A stretch of 64,000 nucleotides of DNA from Pseudomonas cavernae (GTDB lineage: Bacteria; Pseudomonadota; Gammaproteobacteria; Pseudomonadales; Pseudomonadaceae). Position numbers and translations under genes: made by a program. This document shows positions 39,777 through 50,910 of the stretch, piece after piece. Each line of letters opens with the position of its first letter. Position 1 is the stretch's first letter. The stretch spans positions 3,224,001-3,288,000 of the forward strand of contig NZ_CP032419.1 in the NCBI RefSeq assembly GCF_003595175.1, read 5' to 3'. The notes beneath the pieces were generated by a model. It ran no database searches and was not told the DNA's origin. It saw only the letters and a list, made by a program, of their open reading frames with translations.

Positions 39777-41456
39777 TCAGCCCTGATTCTCCATTTGCGC
39801 ACGAATCAGATCACCAATGGTGGTTGGACCAGTGCTTTCTACTTCCTGCTTACGCAGCTCTTTCAGCGCGTCCTTCTCGTCTTCAACGTCTTTCGACTTG
39901 ATCGACAAGCTGATCACGCGACTCTTGCGGTCGACGCTGATGATTTTGGCTTCGACTTCGTCACCTTCTTTCAGCACGTTGCGCGCGTCTTCAACGCGAT
40001 CACGGCTGATTTCGGAGGCTTTCAGCACTGCTTCGATATCGCCGCCCAGGCTGATTACAGCGCCCTTAGCGTCGACTTCCTTGACAGTGCCACGAACGAT
40101 GGAGCCTTTGTCGTTCAGGGATACATAGCTGGAGAACGGATCGTCTTCCAGTTGCTTGATGCCCAAGGAAATGCGCTCACGCTCCGGATCAACGGAGAGG
40201 ATGACGGTTTCCAGCTCATCGCCCTTCTTGAAGCGACGCACGGCTTCTTCGCCCTGCTCGTTCCAAGAAATGTCGGACAGGTGAACGAGACCATCGATGC
40301 CACCGTCCAGACCGATGAAGATCCCGAAATCGGTGATCGACTTGATGGTGCCGGAGATCTTGTCACCCTTATTGAAACGACCGGAGAAGTCTTCCCATGG
40401 GTTGGTTTTGCACTGCTTGATACCCAGGGAGATGCGACGACGCTCTTCGTCGATGTCCAGAACCATAACTTCCACTTCGTCGCCAACCTGTACGACTTTC
40501 GACGGATGGATGTTCTTGTTGGTCCAATCCATCTCGGAAACGTGCACCAGACCTTCAACGCCCTCTTCCAGCTCAGCGAAGCAACCGTAATCGGTCAGAT
40601 TGGTAACACGCGCGGTTACGCGGGTGTTTTCCGGATAACGAGCCTTGATGGCAACCCACGGATCTTCGCCCAGCTGCTTCAGACCCAGGGAAACGCGATT
40701 ACGCTCGCGATCGTACTTCAGCACTTTCACATCGATCTCATCGCCAACATTGACGATTTCCGACGGATGCTTGATGCGCTTCCAAGCCATGTCGGTGATG
40801 TGCAGCAGGCCATCGACGCCGCCCAGGTCCACGAATGCGCCGTAGTCGGTGAGGTTCTTGACAATACCCTTGACTTGCTGGCCTTCCTGCAGGGATTCCA
40901 GCAGAGCTTCGCGCTCGGCACTGTTCTCGGCTTCCAGCACACTGCGACGGGAAACGACAACGTTGTTGCGTTTCTGATCGAGTTTGATGACTTTGAACTC
41001 GAGCTCTTTGCCTTCCAGGTGGGTGGTATCACGCACCGGACGCACATCGACCAGGGAGCCTGGCAGGAACGCGCGAATGCCATTAACGTCAACGGTGAAG
41101 CCACCTTTGACCTTGCCGTTGATAATGCCCTTGACCACTTCTTCAGCGGCGAAAGCAGCTTCCAGAACAATCCAGCTTTCTGCACGCTTGGCTTTTTCAC
41201 GGGACAGTTTGGTTTCACCGAAACCATCTTCAACCGCGTCCAGCGCAACGTGGACTTCATCACCAACCTTGATGGTCAGCTCGCCTTGTTCGTTGTAGAA
41301 CTGCTCGAGCGGGATGACGCCTTCGGATTTCAGACCTGCATGGACAGTAACCCAGTCACCATCGATGTCGACAACGATACCGGTGATGATCGCACCCGGC
41401 TGCATATCGAGGGTTTTTAGGCTTTCTTCAAAAAGTTCTGCAAAGCTTTCGCTCAT
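39777..41456 (-). CDS. rpsA: 30S ribosomal protein S1
   Basis: 559 aa with six S1 RNA-binding repeats, the standard length. S1 helps the 30S subunit bind and unfold mRNA. The N-terminus [20 protein letters not shown] binds protein S2. Repeats can be followed by the recurring blocks [38 protein letters not shown] and [20 protein letters not shown]. The ATG at 41456 with AGGAA upstream is chosen over a 19-codon extension. It follows cmk by 121 bp, as in other gammaproteobacteria. Confidence 0.98.
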   Translation of the reverse strand: MSESFAELFEESLKTLDMQPGAIITGIVVDIDGDWVTVHAGLKSEGVIPLEQFYNEQGELTIKVGDEVHVALDAVEDGFGETKLSREKAKRAESWIVLEAAFAAEEVVKGIINGKVKGGFTVDVNGIRAFLPGSLVDVRPVRDTTHLEGKELEFKVIKLDQKRNNVVVSRRSVLEAENSAEREALLESLQEGQQVKGIVKNLTDYGAFVDLGGVDGLLHITDMAWKRIKHPSEIVNVGDEIDVKVLKYDRERNRVSLGLKQLGEDPWVAIKARYPENTRVTARVTNLTDYGCFAELEEGVEGLVHVSEMDWTNKNIHPSKVVQVGDEVEVMVLDIDEERRRISLGIKQCKTNPWEDFSGRFNKGDKISGTIKSITDFGIFIGLDGGIDGLVHLSDISWNEQGEEAVRRFKKGDELETVILSVDPERERISLGIKQLEDDPFSSYVSLNDKGSIVRGTVKEVDAKGAVISLGGDIEAVLKASEISRDRVEDARNVLKEGDEVEAKIISVDRKSRVISLSIKSKDVEDEKDALKELRKQEVESTGPTTIGDLIRAQMENQG

Positions 41457-41577
41457 GTTGATTCCTGAATTGATCAAGGACGAGAATCCGTCCATCTTCC
41501 ACATCCCAGACAATGTGGGTTCGTTAAGTAATAGAAGACCGCCGGGACTATGACTGGTTTCCCGTACGCCTCCTTAG

Positions 41578-42267
41578 TCATCCCGCGAGGTCGCGATCAG
41601 CGACTTCACTCAAGATGCGTTCCAGCACCTGCTCGATCGACAACTCGGTGGAATCCAGCAGGATTGCATCGGGAGCCGGCTTGAGAGGAGCGACCGCGCG
41701 TTGAGTATCACGCTCGTCGCGCTCACGAATCTCGTCGAGCAGACTCGCGAGATTAACATCATCCCCCCTGCCCTTCAACTGCAGATAACGACGGCGGGCA
41801 CGCTCTTCGGCGCTGGCGGTGAGAAATATCTTCAGCGGCGCATCGGGAAAGACCACCGTGCCCATGTCGCGACCATCGGCCACCAGGCCCGGCGCCTCGA
41901 GAAAGGCGCGCTGGCGCTGCAGCAGGGCCTCGCGCACAGCCGACAGCGCCGCGACCTGCGAAGCGCCGGCACCGACCTGTTCATTGCGAATGGCGTCGGA
42001 AACATCGTCACCTTCAAGGATGATGCGCTGCGGCTGACCATTGGCGGCAGCGATAAACTGCACATCCAGATGAGCTGCCAGGACCTTCAAAGCCTCTTCG
42101 TTGGTGAGATCGACGCCATGATTGCGCGCCGCAAAGGCCAACAACCGATATAGCGCGCCCGAATCCAACAGCCTCCAGCCCAGTCGTTTCGCCAATAAAC
42201 CGGCAACAGTGCCTTTTCCAGAACCACTGGGACCGTCGATGGCAATGACTGGAGCCTGGGTACTCAT
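41578..42267 (-). CDS. cmk: Cytidylate kinase
   Basis: 229 aa. Phosphorylates CMP and dCMP. The P-loop is [20 protein letters not shown] at the N-terminus, the [14 protein letters not shown] block binds the nucleotide, and [22 protein letters not shown] is the CMP-binding region. The ATG overlaps the stop of the tyrA-aroA gene (TGATG), so the two are translationally coupled; a GTG one codon earlier is an alternative start. Confidence 0.97.
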   Translation of the reverse strand: MSTQAPVIAIDGPSGSGKGTVAGLLAKRLGWRLLDSGALYRLLAFAARNHGVDLTNEEALKVLAAHLDVQFIAAANGQPQRIILEGDDVSDAIRNEQVGAGASQVAALSAVREALLQRQRAFLEAPGLVADGRDMGTVVFPDAPLKIFLTASAEERARRRYLQLKGRGDDVNLASLLDEIRERDERDTQRAVAPLKPAPDAILLDSTELSIEQVLERILSEVADRDLAG

Positions 42268-44507
42268 CACTTGCTCTCCTCGGCGACACGAATGCCAACC
42301 TGAGCAGCCAGCCCAAGGAAGTTCGGGAAAGACGTCGCCACGTTGGCACAGTCATGAATACGGATTGGCGCAGTGGCGCGCAGCGAGGCAACGCTGAAGG
42401 ACATGGCAATACGGTGATCGCCATGACTATAGACTTCGCCACCACCGATCGACCCGCCGTCAATGATGATGCCATCTGGAGTCGGTTCGGCCTTGACCCC
42501 TAGGGACTGCAGACCATCAGCCATAACCTGAATGCGATCGGACTCCTTGACCCGCAACTCCTCGGCGTCACGCAGCACCGTGCGCCCTTCGGCGCAGGCG
42601 GCGGCTACGAACAGCACCGGAAACTCGTCAATGGCCAGCGGTACGAGGTCTTCCGGAATGTCGATGCCTTTCAGCTTGGCACTGCGCACGCGGATATCCG
42701 CGACCGGCTCACCGCCGACTTCGCGCTGGTTCTCCAAACTGATATCGGCGCCCATCAGCTTGAGGATGTCAATCACACCGGTGCGCGTCGGGTTGATGCC
42801 GACATGCTCGAGCAGCAACTCGGAACCTTCGGCAATGCTCGCCGCGACCAGGAAGAAGGCGGCGGAAGAAATATCCGCCGGCACTTCGATATGGCTAGCG
42901 GTCAGCTTATGGCCAGACTCGACGATCGCGGTATTACCATTTACCGCCACCGGGTAGCCAAAGCCACGCAGCATGCGCTCGGTGTGATCACGGGTCGGCG
43001 CCGGTTCGGTGACCGCGGTTTCCCCGACAGCATACAGACCGGCAAGCAGCAGACAGGATTTCACCTGGGCGCTGGCCATCGGCATTTCGTAGTTCATGCC
43101 AGCCAGGCGTTGGCCGCCCTTGATCTGCAGCGGCGGACGCCCCTCCGGACCGGTCTCGATCACCGCGCCCATCTCACGCAGCGGTTTGGCCACGCGGTTC
43201 ATGGGCCGCTTGGACAGCGACGCATCACCGGTCAGGGTGGTGTCGAACGGTTGCGCGGCGAGCAGGCCGGACAGCAGGCGCATCGAGGTACCGGAGTTGC
43301 CCAAGTAGAGCGGCCCCGGAGGCGACTTCAGGCCGTGCAGACCGACACCATGAATGGTCACCCGACCATGGTGCGGGCCTTCGATGACCACGCCCATGTC
43401 ACGAAACGCCTGCAGCGTTGCCAAAGCATCCTCGCCCTCGAGGAAGCCCTCCACCTCGGTAGTGCCTTCGGCCAGTGAGCCGAGCATGATCGAGCGGTGG
43501 GAGATGGATTTGTCGCCGGGCACGCGAATGCGCCCGGACAGGCTGCCACCGGGATTGGCGAGGTAAATCAGGTCGTTCGAGTGCATGGCGTCCACATAGG
43601 CCCGACGGGCCAGGATTTTGCTGAAATGCTCGCGGGCCACCCGGGCGCGGGTGAACACGCCCAGCAGTTGATGCCCGTCCCCTACGTCGACCGCGTCGCG
43701 CAGGGCGTCGAGGTCATCGCGAAACGTATCCAAGGTACGCAGCACAGCCTCGCGATTGGCGAGGAAGATGTCGTGCCACATCACCGGATCGCTGCCGGCA
43801 ATCCGCGTGAAGTCACGGAAACCACCGGCGGCGTAACGAAAAATCTCCAGGTTCTCGCTGCGCTGGGCCAGCGAGTCCACCAGGGTGAAGGCCAGCAAAT
43901 GCGGCAGATGACTGGTGGCCGCCAGCACCTGATCATGATGCTCGACCTGCATGTGCTCGACATCCGCACCCAGTTCACGCCAGAGCCGGTCGACCAGCAC
44001 CAAGGCCGCCGAATCGGTTTCCTCCAGCGGTGTGAGAATCACCTTGTGACGACGGAACAGCGTGGTCTTGGCCGCCTCCACGCCGCTCTGCTCGGAACCC
44101 GCAATCGGATGCCCAGGCACGAAACGCGCCGGCATGCCGTTGAACGCCTGGCGCGCGGCGCACACCACACTACCCTTGGCGCTGCCAACATCGGTGAGCA
44201 CCGCATCGCCCAGCTCCAGCTTGGCTAGCTGCGCCAACAGCTTCTCCATGGCCAGAATAGGCACTGCCAGCTGGATCACATCGGCACCACGACAGGCGGC
44301 CGCCAGGTCGGTTTCGCAGCGATCCACCACCCCCAGCTCGACGGCCAGACGCCGCGACTCGGCGTCCAGATCAACGCCGACCACCTCACGGAATAGATGC
44401 TTGGCGCGCAATCCCTTGGCAAACGAGCCACCAATCAGGCCCAGCCCGACGACCACCAGACGGCCGAAGATAGGCGCATCCGATTGCAATGGCATGACCT
44501 CAGCCAC
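42267..44507 (-). CDS. Fused prephenate/arogenate dehydrogenase and EPSP synthase
   Basis: 746 aa, two enzymes in one chain. The N-terminal part (about 1-290) is TyrA, with the NAD motif [16 protein letters not shown] and the [14 protein letters not shown] catalytic His region. The C-terminal part (about 305-745) is AroA, with [20 protein letters not shown] and [19 protein letters not shown]. They provide the tyrosine-branch oxidation and the shikimate-pathway EPSP step. This fusion is known in Pseudomonas. A GTG at 44507 (AAGGTG upstream) is used; ATG 44495 is the alternative. It overlaps hisC by eight bases. Confidence 0.97.
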   Translation of the reverse strand: MAEVMPLQSDAPIFGRLVVVGLGLIGGSFAKGLRAKHLFREVVGVDLDAESRRLAVELGVVDRCETDLAAACRGADVIQLAVPILAMEKLLAQLAKLELGDAVLTDVGSAKGSVVCAARQAFNGMPARFVPGHPIAGSEQSGVEAAKTTLFRRHKVILTPLEETDSAALVLVDRLWRELGADVEHMQVEHHDQVLAATSHLPHLLAFTLVDSLAQRSENLEIFRYAAGGFRDFTRIAGSDPVMWHDIFLANREAVLRTLDTFRDDLDALRDAVDVGDGHQLLGVFTRARVAREHFSKILARRAYVDAMHSNDLIYLANPGGSLSGRIRVPGDKSISHRSIMLGSLAEGTTEVEGFLEGEDALATLQAFRDMGVVIEGPHHGRVTIHGVGLHGLKSPPGPLYLGNSGTSMRLLSGLLAAQPFDTTLTGDASLSKRPMNRVAKPLREMGAVIETGPEGRPPLQIKGGQRLAGMNYEMPMASAQVKSCLLLAGLYAVGETAVTEPAPTRDHTERMLRGFGYPVAVNGNTAIVESGHKLTASHIEVPADISSAAFFLVAASIAEGSELLLEHVGINPTRTGVIDILKLMGADISLENQREVGGEPVADIRVRSAKLKGIDIPEDLVPLAIDEFPVLFVAAACAEGRTVLRDAEELRVKESDRIQVMADGLQSLGVKAEPTPDGIIIDGGSIGGGEVYSHGDHRIAMSFSVASLRATAPIRIHDCANVATSFPNFLGLAAQVGIRVAEESK

Positions 44508-45612
44508 GAGCGAGCACCTTGGTTAGCGCCGTCAGGAAGCGTGCGTTTTCCTGCTCGGTGCCGATGGACACGCGCAGGAAGGTAGGCATGCCATAGCCAG
44601 CCACCGGACGCACGATCACGCCATCTTGCAGCAGCGCCCGGTTGATCGGCGCCGCATCACGACCGAAATCCACGGCGATGAAGTTGCCGCGCGAGGGAAT
44701 CCAGCTCAGTCCCAGGGCGCGGAAACCCTGCTCCAGCTGCGCCATGCCGGCATCGTTGACGCGCCGGCTGGCGGCCAGATAGTCGGCATCATCCAGCGCT
44801 GCACAGGCAGCCGCCAGAGCCAGGCTGTTGACATTGAACGGCTGACGCACACGGTTGAGCACATCGGCGACCTGCGCCGAGGACACGCCATAGCCGACCC
44901 GCAGCGAAGCCAAGCCATAGGCCTTGGAGAAGGTACGCGAGACCAGCAGATTCGGGTATTGCGCCAGGTAATTCAGGCCATCCGGCAATTCGTCGCCTTC
45001 GGCATACTCGATATAGGCCTCATCCAGCACCACCAGCACATTGCCCGGCACTCGTGCGAGAAACTCGGCCAGCGCCTGCGGGCCGAACCAGGTGCCGGTC
45101 GGGTTGTTGGGGTTGGCGATGAACACCACACGGGTGTTGGCGTCGATTGCGGCCAGCATGGCTTCGAGGTCATGACCGTAGCCCTGGGCCGGCACCACCT
45201 TGCCTTCGGCACCTACCGCCTGAGTGGCGATCGGATAGACGGCAAAGGCGTACTGGCTGAACACCGCGTTCAGCCCTGGCGCCAGGAAGGCGCGAGCAAC
45301 CAGATCGAGGATGTCATTGGAGCCATTGCCCAGAGTCACCTGCGCCGGCTGCACACCACAACGTGCGGCCAGCTTGCGCTTCAGCTCAAAACCGTTGCCG
45401 TCCGGGTAGCGGGTCAGCTCGGCCAGCTCCGCGCGGATCGCCTCCAGCGCTTTCGGGCTGGGGCCCAGCGGGTTTTCGTTACTGGCCAGTTTGACGATGC
45501 CGACCGGATCGAGATTTAGCTCGCGGGCCAACTCATCGACCGGCTTGCCCGGCACGTAGGGCGAAAGTTTTTGCACGCCCGGCACTGCACGGGCGAGGAA
45601 GTCGCAACTCAT
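44500..45612 (-). CDS. hisC: Histidinol-phosphate/aromatic aminotransferase
   Basis: 370 aa, class II PLP aminotransferase of the HisC family (a second HisC, hisC2, sits here in PAO1). KLASNENPLGPSPKAL begins the domain, VVFIANPNNPTGTWF and VVLDEAYIEYAEG follow, and the PLP Lys is in VSRTFSKAYGLASLRVGYG. In this aromatic gene run it probably acts on prephenate or phenylpyruvate-type substrates as well as histidinol phosphate, which is known for HisC of this kind. AAGGAG precedes the ATG; it follows pheA by 26 bp. Confidence 0.93.
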   Translation of the reverse strand: MSCDFLARAVPGVQKLSPYVPGKPVDELARELNLDPVGIVKLASNENPLGPSPKALEAIRAELAELTRYPDGNGFELKRKLAARCGVQPAQVTLGNGSNDILDLVARAFLAPGLNAVFSQYAFAVYPIATQAVGAEGKVVPAQGYGHDLEAMLAAIDANTRVVFIANPNNPTGTWFGPQALAEFLARVPGNVLVVLDEAYIEYAEGDELPDGLNYLAQYPNLLVSRTFSKAYGLASLRVGYGVSSAQVADVLNRVRQPFNVNSLALAAACAALDDADYLAASRRVNDAGMAQLEQGFRALGLSWIPSRGNFIAVDFGRDAAPINRALLQDGVIVRPVAGYGMPTFLRVSIGTEQENARFLTALTKVLARG

Positions 45613-45638
45613 GGGCGCTCCTTGGGAATCGCTGGGGC

Positions 45639-46733
45639 TCAGAGAACCGCCTTCGGATAGGAGCCCAGCACCTTCAGTGCCACGGCTTCCTGATTGATCT
45701 TCTCCAGCACATCCTTGATCAGCGGGTCACGGTGATGGCCGACGAAGTCGATAAAGAACACATAGGTCCACTTGCCACTGCGCGACGGGCGGGTCTCGAT
45801 GCGGGTGAGGTCGATGCCATTGGTATGGAACGGTACCAATAGCTCATGCAGCGCACCCGGCTTGTTGCGCATGGAGACGATGACCGAGGTCTTGTCGTCG
45901 CCGGTCGGTGGTACTTCCTGGCTGCCGATGATGAGGAAGCGCGTGGAATTGTCCGGGCGGTCCTCGATTTTCTCGAAGAGCTTGGTCAATCCATAGAGAT
46001 TCGCCGCCATATCGCCGGCAATCGCCGCCGAGTTCCACTCGCTTTTCACTCGCTTGGCCGCATCGGCGTTGCTGGAAACCGCCACGCGCTCGACGTTTGG
46101 ATAATGCGAGTCCAGCCACTTGCGGCACTGTGCTAGCGACTGGGCATGGGAATAGATGCGGGTGATGCGGTCGGTCTTGGTGGTATCGCCGACCAGCAGG
46201 TGGTGGTGAATACGCAACTCGACTTCGCCGCAAATGACCATGTCGTGCTCGAGGAAGCTGTCGAGGGTGTGGTTGACCGCCCCCTCGGTGGAGTTTTCCA
46301 CCGGCACCACGCCGAAGTTCACCGCGCCGGCGGCGACCTCGCGGAACACCTCGTCGATCGCCGCCATTGGCGTGCTGATCACCGCATGGCCAAAATGCTT
46401 GAGTGCGGCGGCCTGGGTGAAGGTGCCTTCAGGACCGAGATAGGCGACCTTGAGCGGCTGCTCCAGGGCTAGGCAAGACGACATGATCTCGCGGAACAAA
46501 CGGGCCATTTCCTCATTGCCCAACGGCCCCTTGTTCAGCTCCATGATGTGCTTGAGCACCCAGGCTTCACGCTCGGGACGGTAGAACACCGGCGTCTCGC
46601 CTTCGCCCAGGGTCTTCATCTTGACCCGCGCCACTTCCTGCGCGCAGCGGGCGCGCTCGCTGATCAGACCGAGGATCTGCTCGTCGAGGCTGTCGATGCG
46701 CACGCGCAGGGCTTTGAGTTCCAGCTCGGACAT
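45639..46733 (-). CDS. pheA: Chorismate mutase-prephenate dehydratase (P-protein)
   Basis: 364 aa in three parts: AroQ chorismate mutase (about 1-90, LRVRIDSLDEQILGLISERA), prephenate dehydratase (about 95-270, VAYLGPEGTFTQAAALKHFG and the VPVENSTEGAVNHTLD motif) and a C-terminal ACT regulatory domain (about 283-360, MRNKPGALHELLVPFHTNGI with ESRPS-like TRIETRPSRSG). It leads chorismate to phenylpyruvate and should be feedback inhibited by phenylalanine. The ATG overlaps the serC stop (TGATG). Confidence 0.98.
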   Translation of the reverse strand: MSELELKALRVRIDSLDEQILGLISERARCAQEVARVKMKTLGEGETPVFYRPEREAWVLKHIMELNKGPLGNEEMARLFREIMSSCLALEQPLKVAYLGPEGTFTQAAALKHFGHAVISTPMAAIDEVFREVAAGAVNFGVVPVENSTEGAVNHTLDSFLEHDMVICGEVELRIHHHLLVGDTTKTDRITRIYSHAQSLAQCRKWLDSHYPNVERVAVSSNADAAKRVKSEWNSAAIAGDMAANLYGLTKLFEKIEDRPDNSTRFLIIGSQEVPPTGDDKTSVIVSMRNKPGALHELLVPFHTNGIDLTRIETRPSRSGKWTYVFFIDFVGHHRDPLIKDVLEKINQEAVALKVLGSYPKAVL

Positions 46734-47818
46734 CAGCCGTGCTCCTTCTCGAACTCAGCCATGTAGGCCACCAGGGCTTCCACGGCGTCGAGACCGACCG
46801 CGTTATAGATCGAAGCACGCATACCGCCGACCGAACGATGCCCCTTGAGATTAAGCAGGCCACGCGCCTCGGCACCGACCAGGAACGGTTTGTCCAGGCG
46901 CTCGTCGGCGAGGCGGAACGGCACGTTCATCCAGGAGCGGGCACTCACTGCGATCGGGTTGCTGTATAGCCTGCTGCTATCGATGGCCTTGTACAGCAGC
47001 TCCTGCTTGGCGCGGTTGCGCTGCTCCATGGCGGCCACGCCGCCCTGCTCCTTCAGCCACTCAAACACCAGGCCGGCGAGGTACCAGGAGAAGGTCGCCG
47101 GGGTGTTGTACATCGAGCCGTGGTCGGCGGCGACCTTGTAGTTGAGCATGGTCGGGCAGCTGGAGCGAGCACGGCCGAGCAGGTCTTCACGGACGATGAC
47201 CACGACCAACCCGGATGGGCCGATATTCTTCTGTGCGCCGGCGTAGATCAGGCCGAACTTCGACACGTCGACCGGGCGCGAGAGGATGTCCGAGGACATA
47301 TCCACTACCAGCGGCACGTCGCCAACCTCGGGTATCCAGTCAAACTGCAGGCCGCCGATGGTCTCGTTGCTGGCGTAGTGCAGGTAGGCCGCGTCTTTCG
47401 ACAATTGCCACTCATTCTGCGCCGGGATGGCGAAGTAGTCGGAGCCCTTGGCACTGGCAGCGACATTGACGCTGCCGAAGCGCCGCGCCTCTTCGAGGCT
47501 CTTCTTCGACCAGATGCCGGTGTCGATGTAGTCGGCCACGCCGCCTTCCGGCAGCAGGTTGAGCGGAATCTCGGCGAACTGCTGGCTGGCGCCGCCCTGC
47601 AGGAACAGCACCTTGTAGTTGGAGGGAATGGACAGCAAGTCGCGCAGATCCTGCTCGGCCTTTTCGGCTATCGCCACGTACTCGTCGCTGCGATGGCTCA
47701 TCTCCATCACCGACAGGCCTTTGCCCTGCCAGTCGAGGAGTTCCGCCTGGGCGCGTTGCAGAACGGCTTCGGGAAGCGCGGCCGGGCCGGCGCAGAAGTT
47801 ATAGGCTCGCTTGCTCAC
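46733..47818 (-). CDS. serC: Phosphoserine aminotransferase
   Basis: 361 aa from GTG 47818, equal to the PAO1 length as I recall it. SerC transaminates 3-phosphohydroxypyruvate in serine synthesis and 3-hydroxy-4-phosphohydroxythreonine in PLP synthesis. It begins SKRAYNFCAGPAALPEAVLQ, and the PLP Lys is in LIYAGAQKNIGPSGLVVVIV. The longer frame from 47830 is possible, but the GTG at 47818 has GAGAG upstream and the conserved N-terminus. It lies 93 bp after gyrA with a short repeat element between. Confidence 0.97.
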   Translation of the reverse strand: MSKRAYNFCAGPAALPEAVLQRAQAELLDWQGKGLSVMEMSHRSDEYVAIAEKAEQDLRDLLSIPSNYKVLFLQGGASQQFAEIPLNLLPEGGVADYIDTGIWSKKSLEEARRFGSVNVAASAKGSDYFAIPAQNEWQLSKDAAYLHYASNETIGGLQFDWIPEVGDVPLVVDMSSDILSRPVDVSKFGLIYAGAQKNIGPSGLVVVIVREDLLGRARSSCPTMLNYKVAADHGSMYNTPATFSWYLAGLVFEWLKEQGGVAAMEQRNRAKQELLYKAIDSSRLYSNPIAVSARSWMNVPFRLADERLDKPFLVGAEARGLLNLKGHRSVGGMRASIYNAVGLDAVEALVAYMAEFEKEHG

Positions 47819-47834
47819 ATCCACTCTCACTAAG

Positions 47835-47909
47835 GTAAGGCGAACGACACTGCGTCATTCGCCGCTATTGCCTGCCACTGCGGATCGCGCGGAGCGTGAT
47901 CCGCCCTAC
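47835..47909. repeat. 75-bp double-hairpin element (family B) between gyrA and serC
   Basis: Ends GTAAGGCGAA (47835) and TCCGCCCTAC (47900-47909) are near-inverted copies. Inside are two hairpins: GGCGAA/TTCGCC and GCGGATC/GATCCGC. It shares end sequences and layout with the element at 54835. It lies wholly in the 93-bp gap and could affect mRNA processing between gyrA and serC. Confidence 0.6.
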
Positions 47910-47911
47910 CC

Positions 47912-50674
47912 TTACTCCTCGCCAGCCGGAACCTCGGGCACCACTTCCACCGCGACCTCGCCGGCTTCGCGGCTCTCGTCGCCTTCCAGATCGTCGCCCT
48001 CGACTTCCGACGGCTCCTGCACACGCTCCAGGCCGACCAGGGTTTCATCGCTGGCCAGCTTGATCAGGGTCACGCCCTGAGTGTTGCGCGACAGGCTGGA
48101 AACCTCGTCGACGCGGGTGCGCACCAGGGTGCCCTGGTCGGAAATCAGCATGATTTCTTCACCGTCCAGCACCTGGATGGCGCCGACCAGCCTGCCGTTA
48201 CGTTCGTTGCTGACCATGGCGATCACGCCCTGGCCGCCGCGCCCGCGCTTGGGGAACTCGTCCATGGCCGTGCGCTTGCCGTAACCGCGTTCGGACGCCG
48301 TGAGAATCTGTGCGCCCTGCTCGGGAATCAGCATGGAGATGATGTGTTGCCCCTCGGCCAGACGCATGCCGCGCACGCCACGGGCAGTACGCCCCATGGT
48401 GCGCACCTTGCTCTCCTTGAAGCGGATAACCTTGCCGCCATCGGAGAACATCATCACTTCACGGGCACCGTCAGTCACGGCGGCAGCGATCAGGGTGTCG
48501 CCCTCTTCCAGCCGCAGCGCGATCAGACCGGAGCTGCGCGGCTTGCTGAACTGCACCAGCGGAGTCTTCTTCACGGTGCCGTTAGCAGTGGCCATGAAGA
48601 TATAGGCGCCGGTAGTCTCATCCTTATCTTCTGCGCCTTCAGCCTCGTCGCCGTCTTCGTCGTCAGCCAGATCCTCGACTTCGTCCTGCTCGACCAATAC
48701 ACCCTCAATATCATCCTGCTCTTCGCCTTCCAGCGCCTGCTGGCGCAAGGCTTCCAGATCCACCTGCAGCATCGCGGTGATGCGCTCGCCCTCGTCTAGC
48801 GGCAGCAGATTGACCATCGGGCGACCACGCGCGGTACGCGAGGCTTCCGGAATCTCGAAGGTGCGCAGCCAGTAGACCTTGCCCTTGCTGGAGAACAGCA
48901 ACAGCGTGGCGTGGCTGTTGGCGACCAGCAGGTGCTCGATGTAGTCCTCGTCCTTCACCCCGGTGGCCGACTTGCCTTTGCCACCCCGACGCTGGGCCTG
49001 ATAGGCCGCCAGCGGCTGGGACTTGGCGTAGCCACCATGGGAAATGGTGACCACGCGCTCTTCTTCGGTGATCAGATCGGCGATGGTCAGGTCGACCTGG
49101 GAGGCGACGATCTCGGTACGACGATCATCACCGAAGTCAGCCTTGACCTGCTCCAGCTCCTCGCGGATGACCTCCATCAGACGCAACGGGTTGGTCAGGA
49201 TGCGGATCAGCTCGCCGATCTGGGTGAGGATCTCCTGGTACTCGGTCAGCAGCTTCTCGTGCTCCAGACCAGTCAGGCGGTGCAGACGCAGCTCGAGGAT
49301 CGCCTGGGCCTGATCGGGCGACAGGTAGTACTTGCCTTCACGCAGGCCGAATTGCGGATCGAGGTCCTCCGGGCGGCAGGCTTCAGCCCCGGCGCGCTCG
49401 ACCATGGACTCCACGGCGCTGGATTCCCAGGCGGTGGCGATCAGGCGTTCCTTGGCCTCGGCCGGCGTCGGCGAGGTCTTGATCAGCTCGATCACCGGAT
49501 CGATGTTGGACAGCGCGACGGCCTGACCTTCGAGGATGTGGCCACGCTCGCGGGCCTTGCGCAACTCGTAGACGGTCCGCCGAGTCACCACTTCGCGGCG
49601 GTGACGGACGAAGACCTCGAGCATGTCCTTGAGGTTCAGGGTGCGCGGCTGGCCATCGACCAGAGCCACCACGTTGATGCCGAACACACTCTGCATCTGG
49701 GTTTGGGCATAGAGGTTGTTGAGCACCACCTCGCCTACTTCGCCACGGCGCAGCTCGATGACCACGCGCATGCCGTCCTTGTCCGACTCGTCGCGCAGTT
49801 CGGTGATACCTTCGAGCTTCTTCTCCTTAACCAGCTCGGCGATCTTCTCGATCAGCCGCGCCTTGTTCAGCTGATAGGGCAGCTCGGTGACGATGATCTG
49901 CTGGCGACCACCGACCTTGTCGATGTCTTCGATCTCGGCACGGGCGCGCATATAGATGCGCCCACGGCCAGTGCGATAAGCCTCGATGATGCCGGCGCGA
50001 CCGTTGATGATGCCCGCGGTAGGGAAATCCGGACCGGGGATGTACTGCATCAACTCATCGACGGTCAGCTCCGGGTTGTCGATCAGCGCCAGGCAGCCGT
50101 CGATCACTTCGCGCAGGTTGTGCGGCGGAATGTTGGTGGCCATACCCACGGCGATGCCGCTGGAACCGTTGACCAGCAGGTTGGGAATCTTGGTCGGCAT
50201 GACCGCCGGGATCTGCTCGGTACCGTCGTAGTTGGGCACCCAGTCGACGGTTTCCTTGTCGAGGTCGGCCAGCAGCTCATGGGCCAGCTTGGCCATGCGC
50301 ACTTCGGTGTAGCGCATGGCCGCGGCGTTGTCGCCGTCCACCGAACCGAAGTTGCCTTGACCGTCCACCAGCAGGTAACGCAGCGAGAATGGTTGGGCCA
50401 TTCGCACGATGGTGTCGTACACCGCGGTGTCGCCGTGCGGGTGGTACTTACCGATCACGTCACCGACCACACGGGCGGACTTCTTGTAGGGCTTGTTCCA
50501 GTCGTTGCCCAGCTCGCTCATGGCGAACAGCACGCGCCGGTGCACCGGTTTCAAACCATCGCGCGCATCCGGCAGCGCACGACCGACGATCACGCTCATC
50601 GCGTAGTCGAGGTAAGACTGTTTCAGCTCGTCTTCGATATTGACCGGTAGAATTTCTTTGGCCAGTTCGCCCAT
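47912..50674 (-). CDS. gyrA: DNA gyrase subunit A
   Basis: 920 aa from ATG 50674. GyrA is the DNA cleavage-religation subunit of gyrase. It begins [20 protein letters not shown]; the catalytic Tyr lies in the [19 protein letters not shown] region. The quinolone region reads [10 protein letters not shown] with Thr83 and Asp87, the wild-type state for Pseudomonas. The C-terminal beta-pinwheel contains [15 protein letters not shown] (GyrA-box region). It is interrupted by an acidic stretch (about residues 690-730, rich in D/E), and the protein ends in an acidic tail. The 32-codon upstream extension is rejected. Confidence 0.98.
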   Translation of the reverse strand: MGELAKEILPVNIEDELKQSYLDYAMSVIVGRALPDARDGLKPVHRRVLFAMSELGNDWNKPYKKSARVVGDVIGKYHPHGDTAVYDTIVRMAQPFSLRYLLVDGQGNFGSVDGDNAAAMRYTEVRMAKLAHELLADLDKETVDWVPNYDGTEQIPAVMPTKIPNLLVNGSSGIAVGMATNIPPHNLREVIDGCLALIDNPELTVDELMQYIPGPDFPTAGIINGRAGIIEAYRTGRGRIYMRARAEIEDIDKVGGRQQIIVTELPYQLNKARLIEKIAELVKEKKLEGITELRDESDKDGMRVVIELRRGEVGEVVLNNLYAQTQMQSVFGINVVALVDGQPRTLNLKDMLEVFVRHRREVVTRRTVYELRKARERGHILEGQAVALSNIDPVIELIKTSPTPAEAKERLIATAWESSAVESMVERAGAEACRPEDLDPQFGLREGKYYLSPDQAQAILELRLHRLTGLEHEKLLTEYQEILTQIGELIRILTNPLRLMEVIREELEQVKADFGDDRRTEIVASQVDLTIADLITEEERVVTISHGGYAKSQPLAAYQAQRRGGKGKSATGVKDEDYIEHLLVANSHATLLLFSSKGKVYWLRTFEIPEASRTARGRPMVNLLPLDEGERITAMLQVDLEALRQQALEGEEQDDIEGVLVEQDEVEDLADDEDGDEAEGAEDKDETTGAYIFMATANGTVKKTPLVQFSKPRSSGLIALRLEEGDTLIAAAVTDGAREVMMFSDGGKVIRFKESKVRTMGRTARGVRGMRLAEGQHIISMLIPEQGAQILTASERGYGKRTAMDEFPKRGRGGQGVIAMVSNERNGRLVGAIQVLDGEEIMLISDQGTLVRTRVDEVSSLSRNTQGVTLIKLASDETLVGLERVQEPSEVEGDDLEGDESREAGEVAVEVVPEVPAGEE

Positions 50675-50910
50675 GAGAAACCTGGTTCCTTTTTCTAGTG
50701 AAACTTCACACCGCCCTTCCTGAGTGGCGCGAAGCTCGCCATTGCCAGCCAATAGCCAGCAACGACTCACGACAAATCAACGAGTTAAGCCATGGATCTG
50801 CGCAGTTGGGAAGACCAAAGTCGGCCCCCTTGAGAACTGCCGGAGATTACCATAAACGCCGCCCCCGCACCTAGCCCGGCCGACACCGGCAAGAGCGGCT
50901 GCAGATCGCC

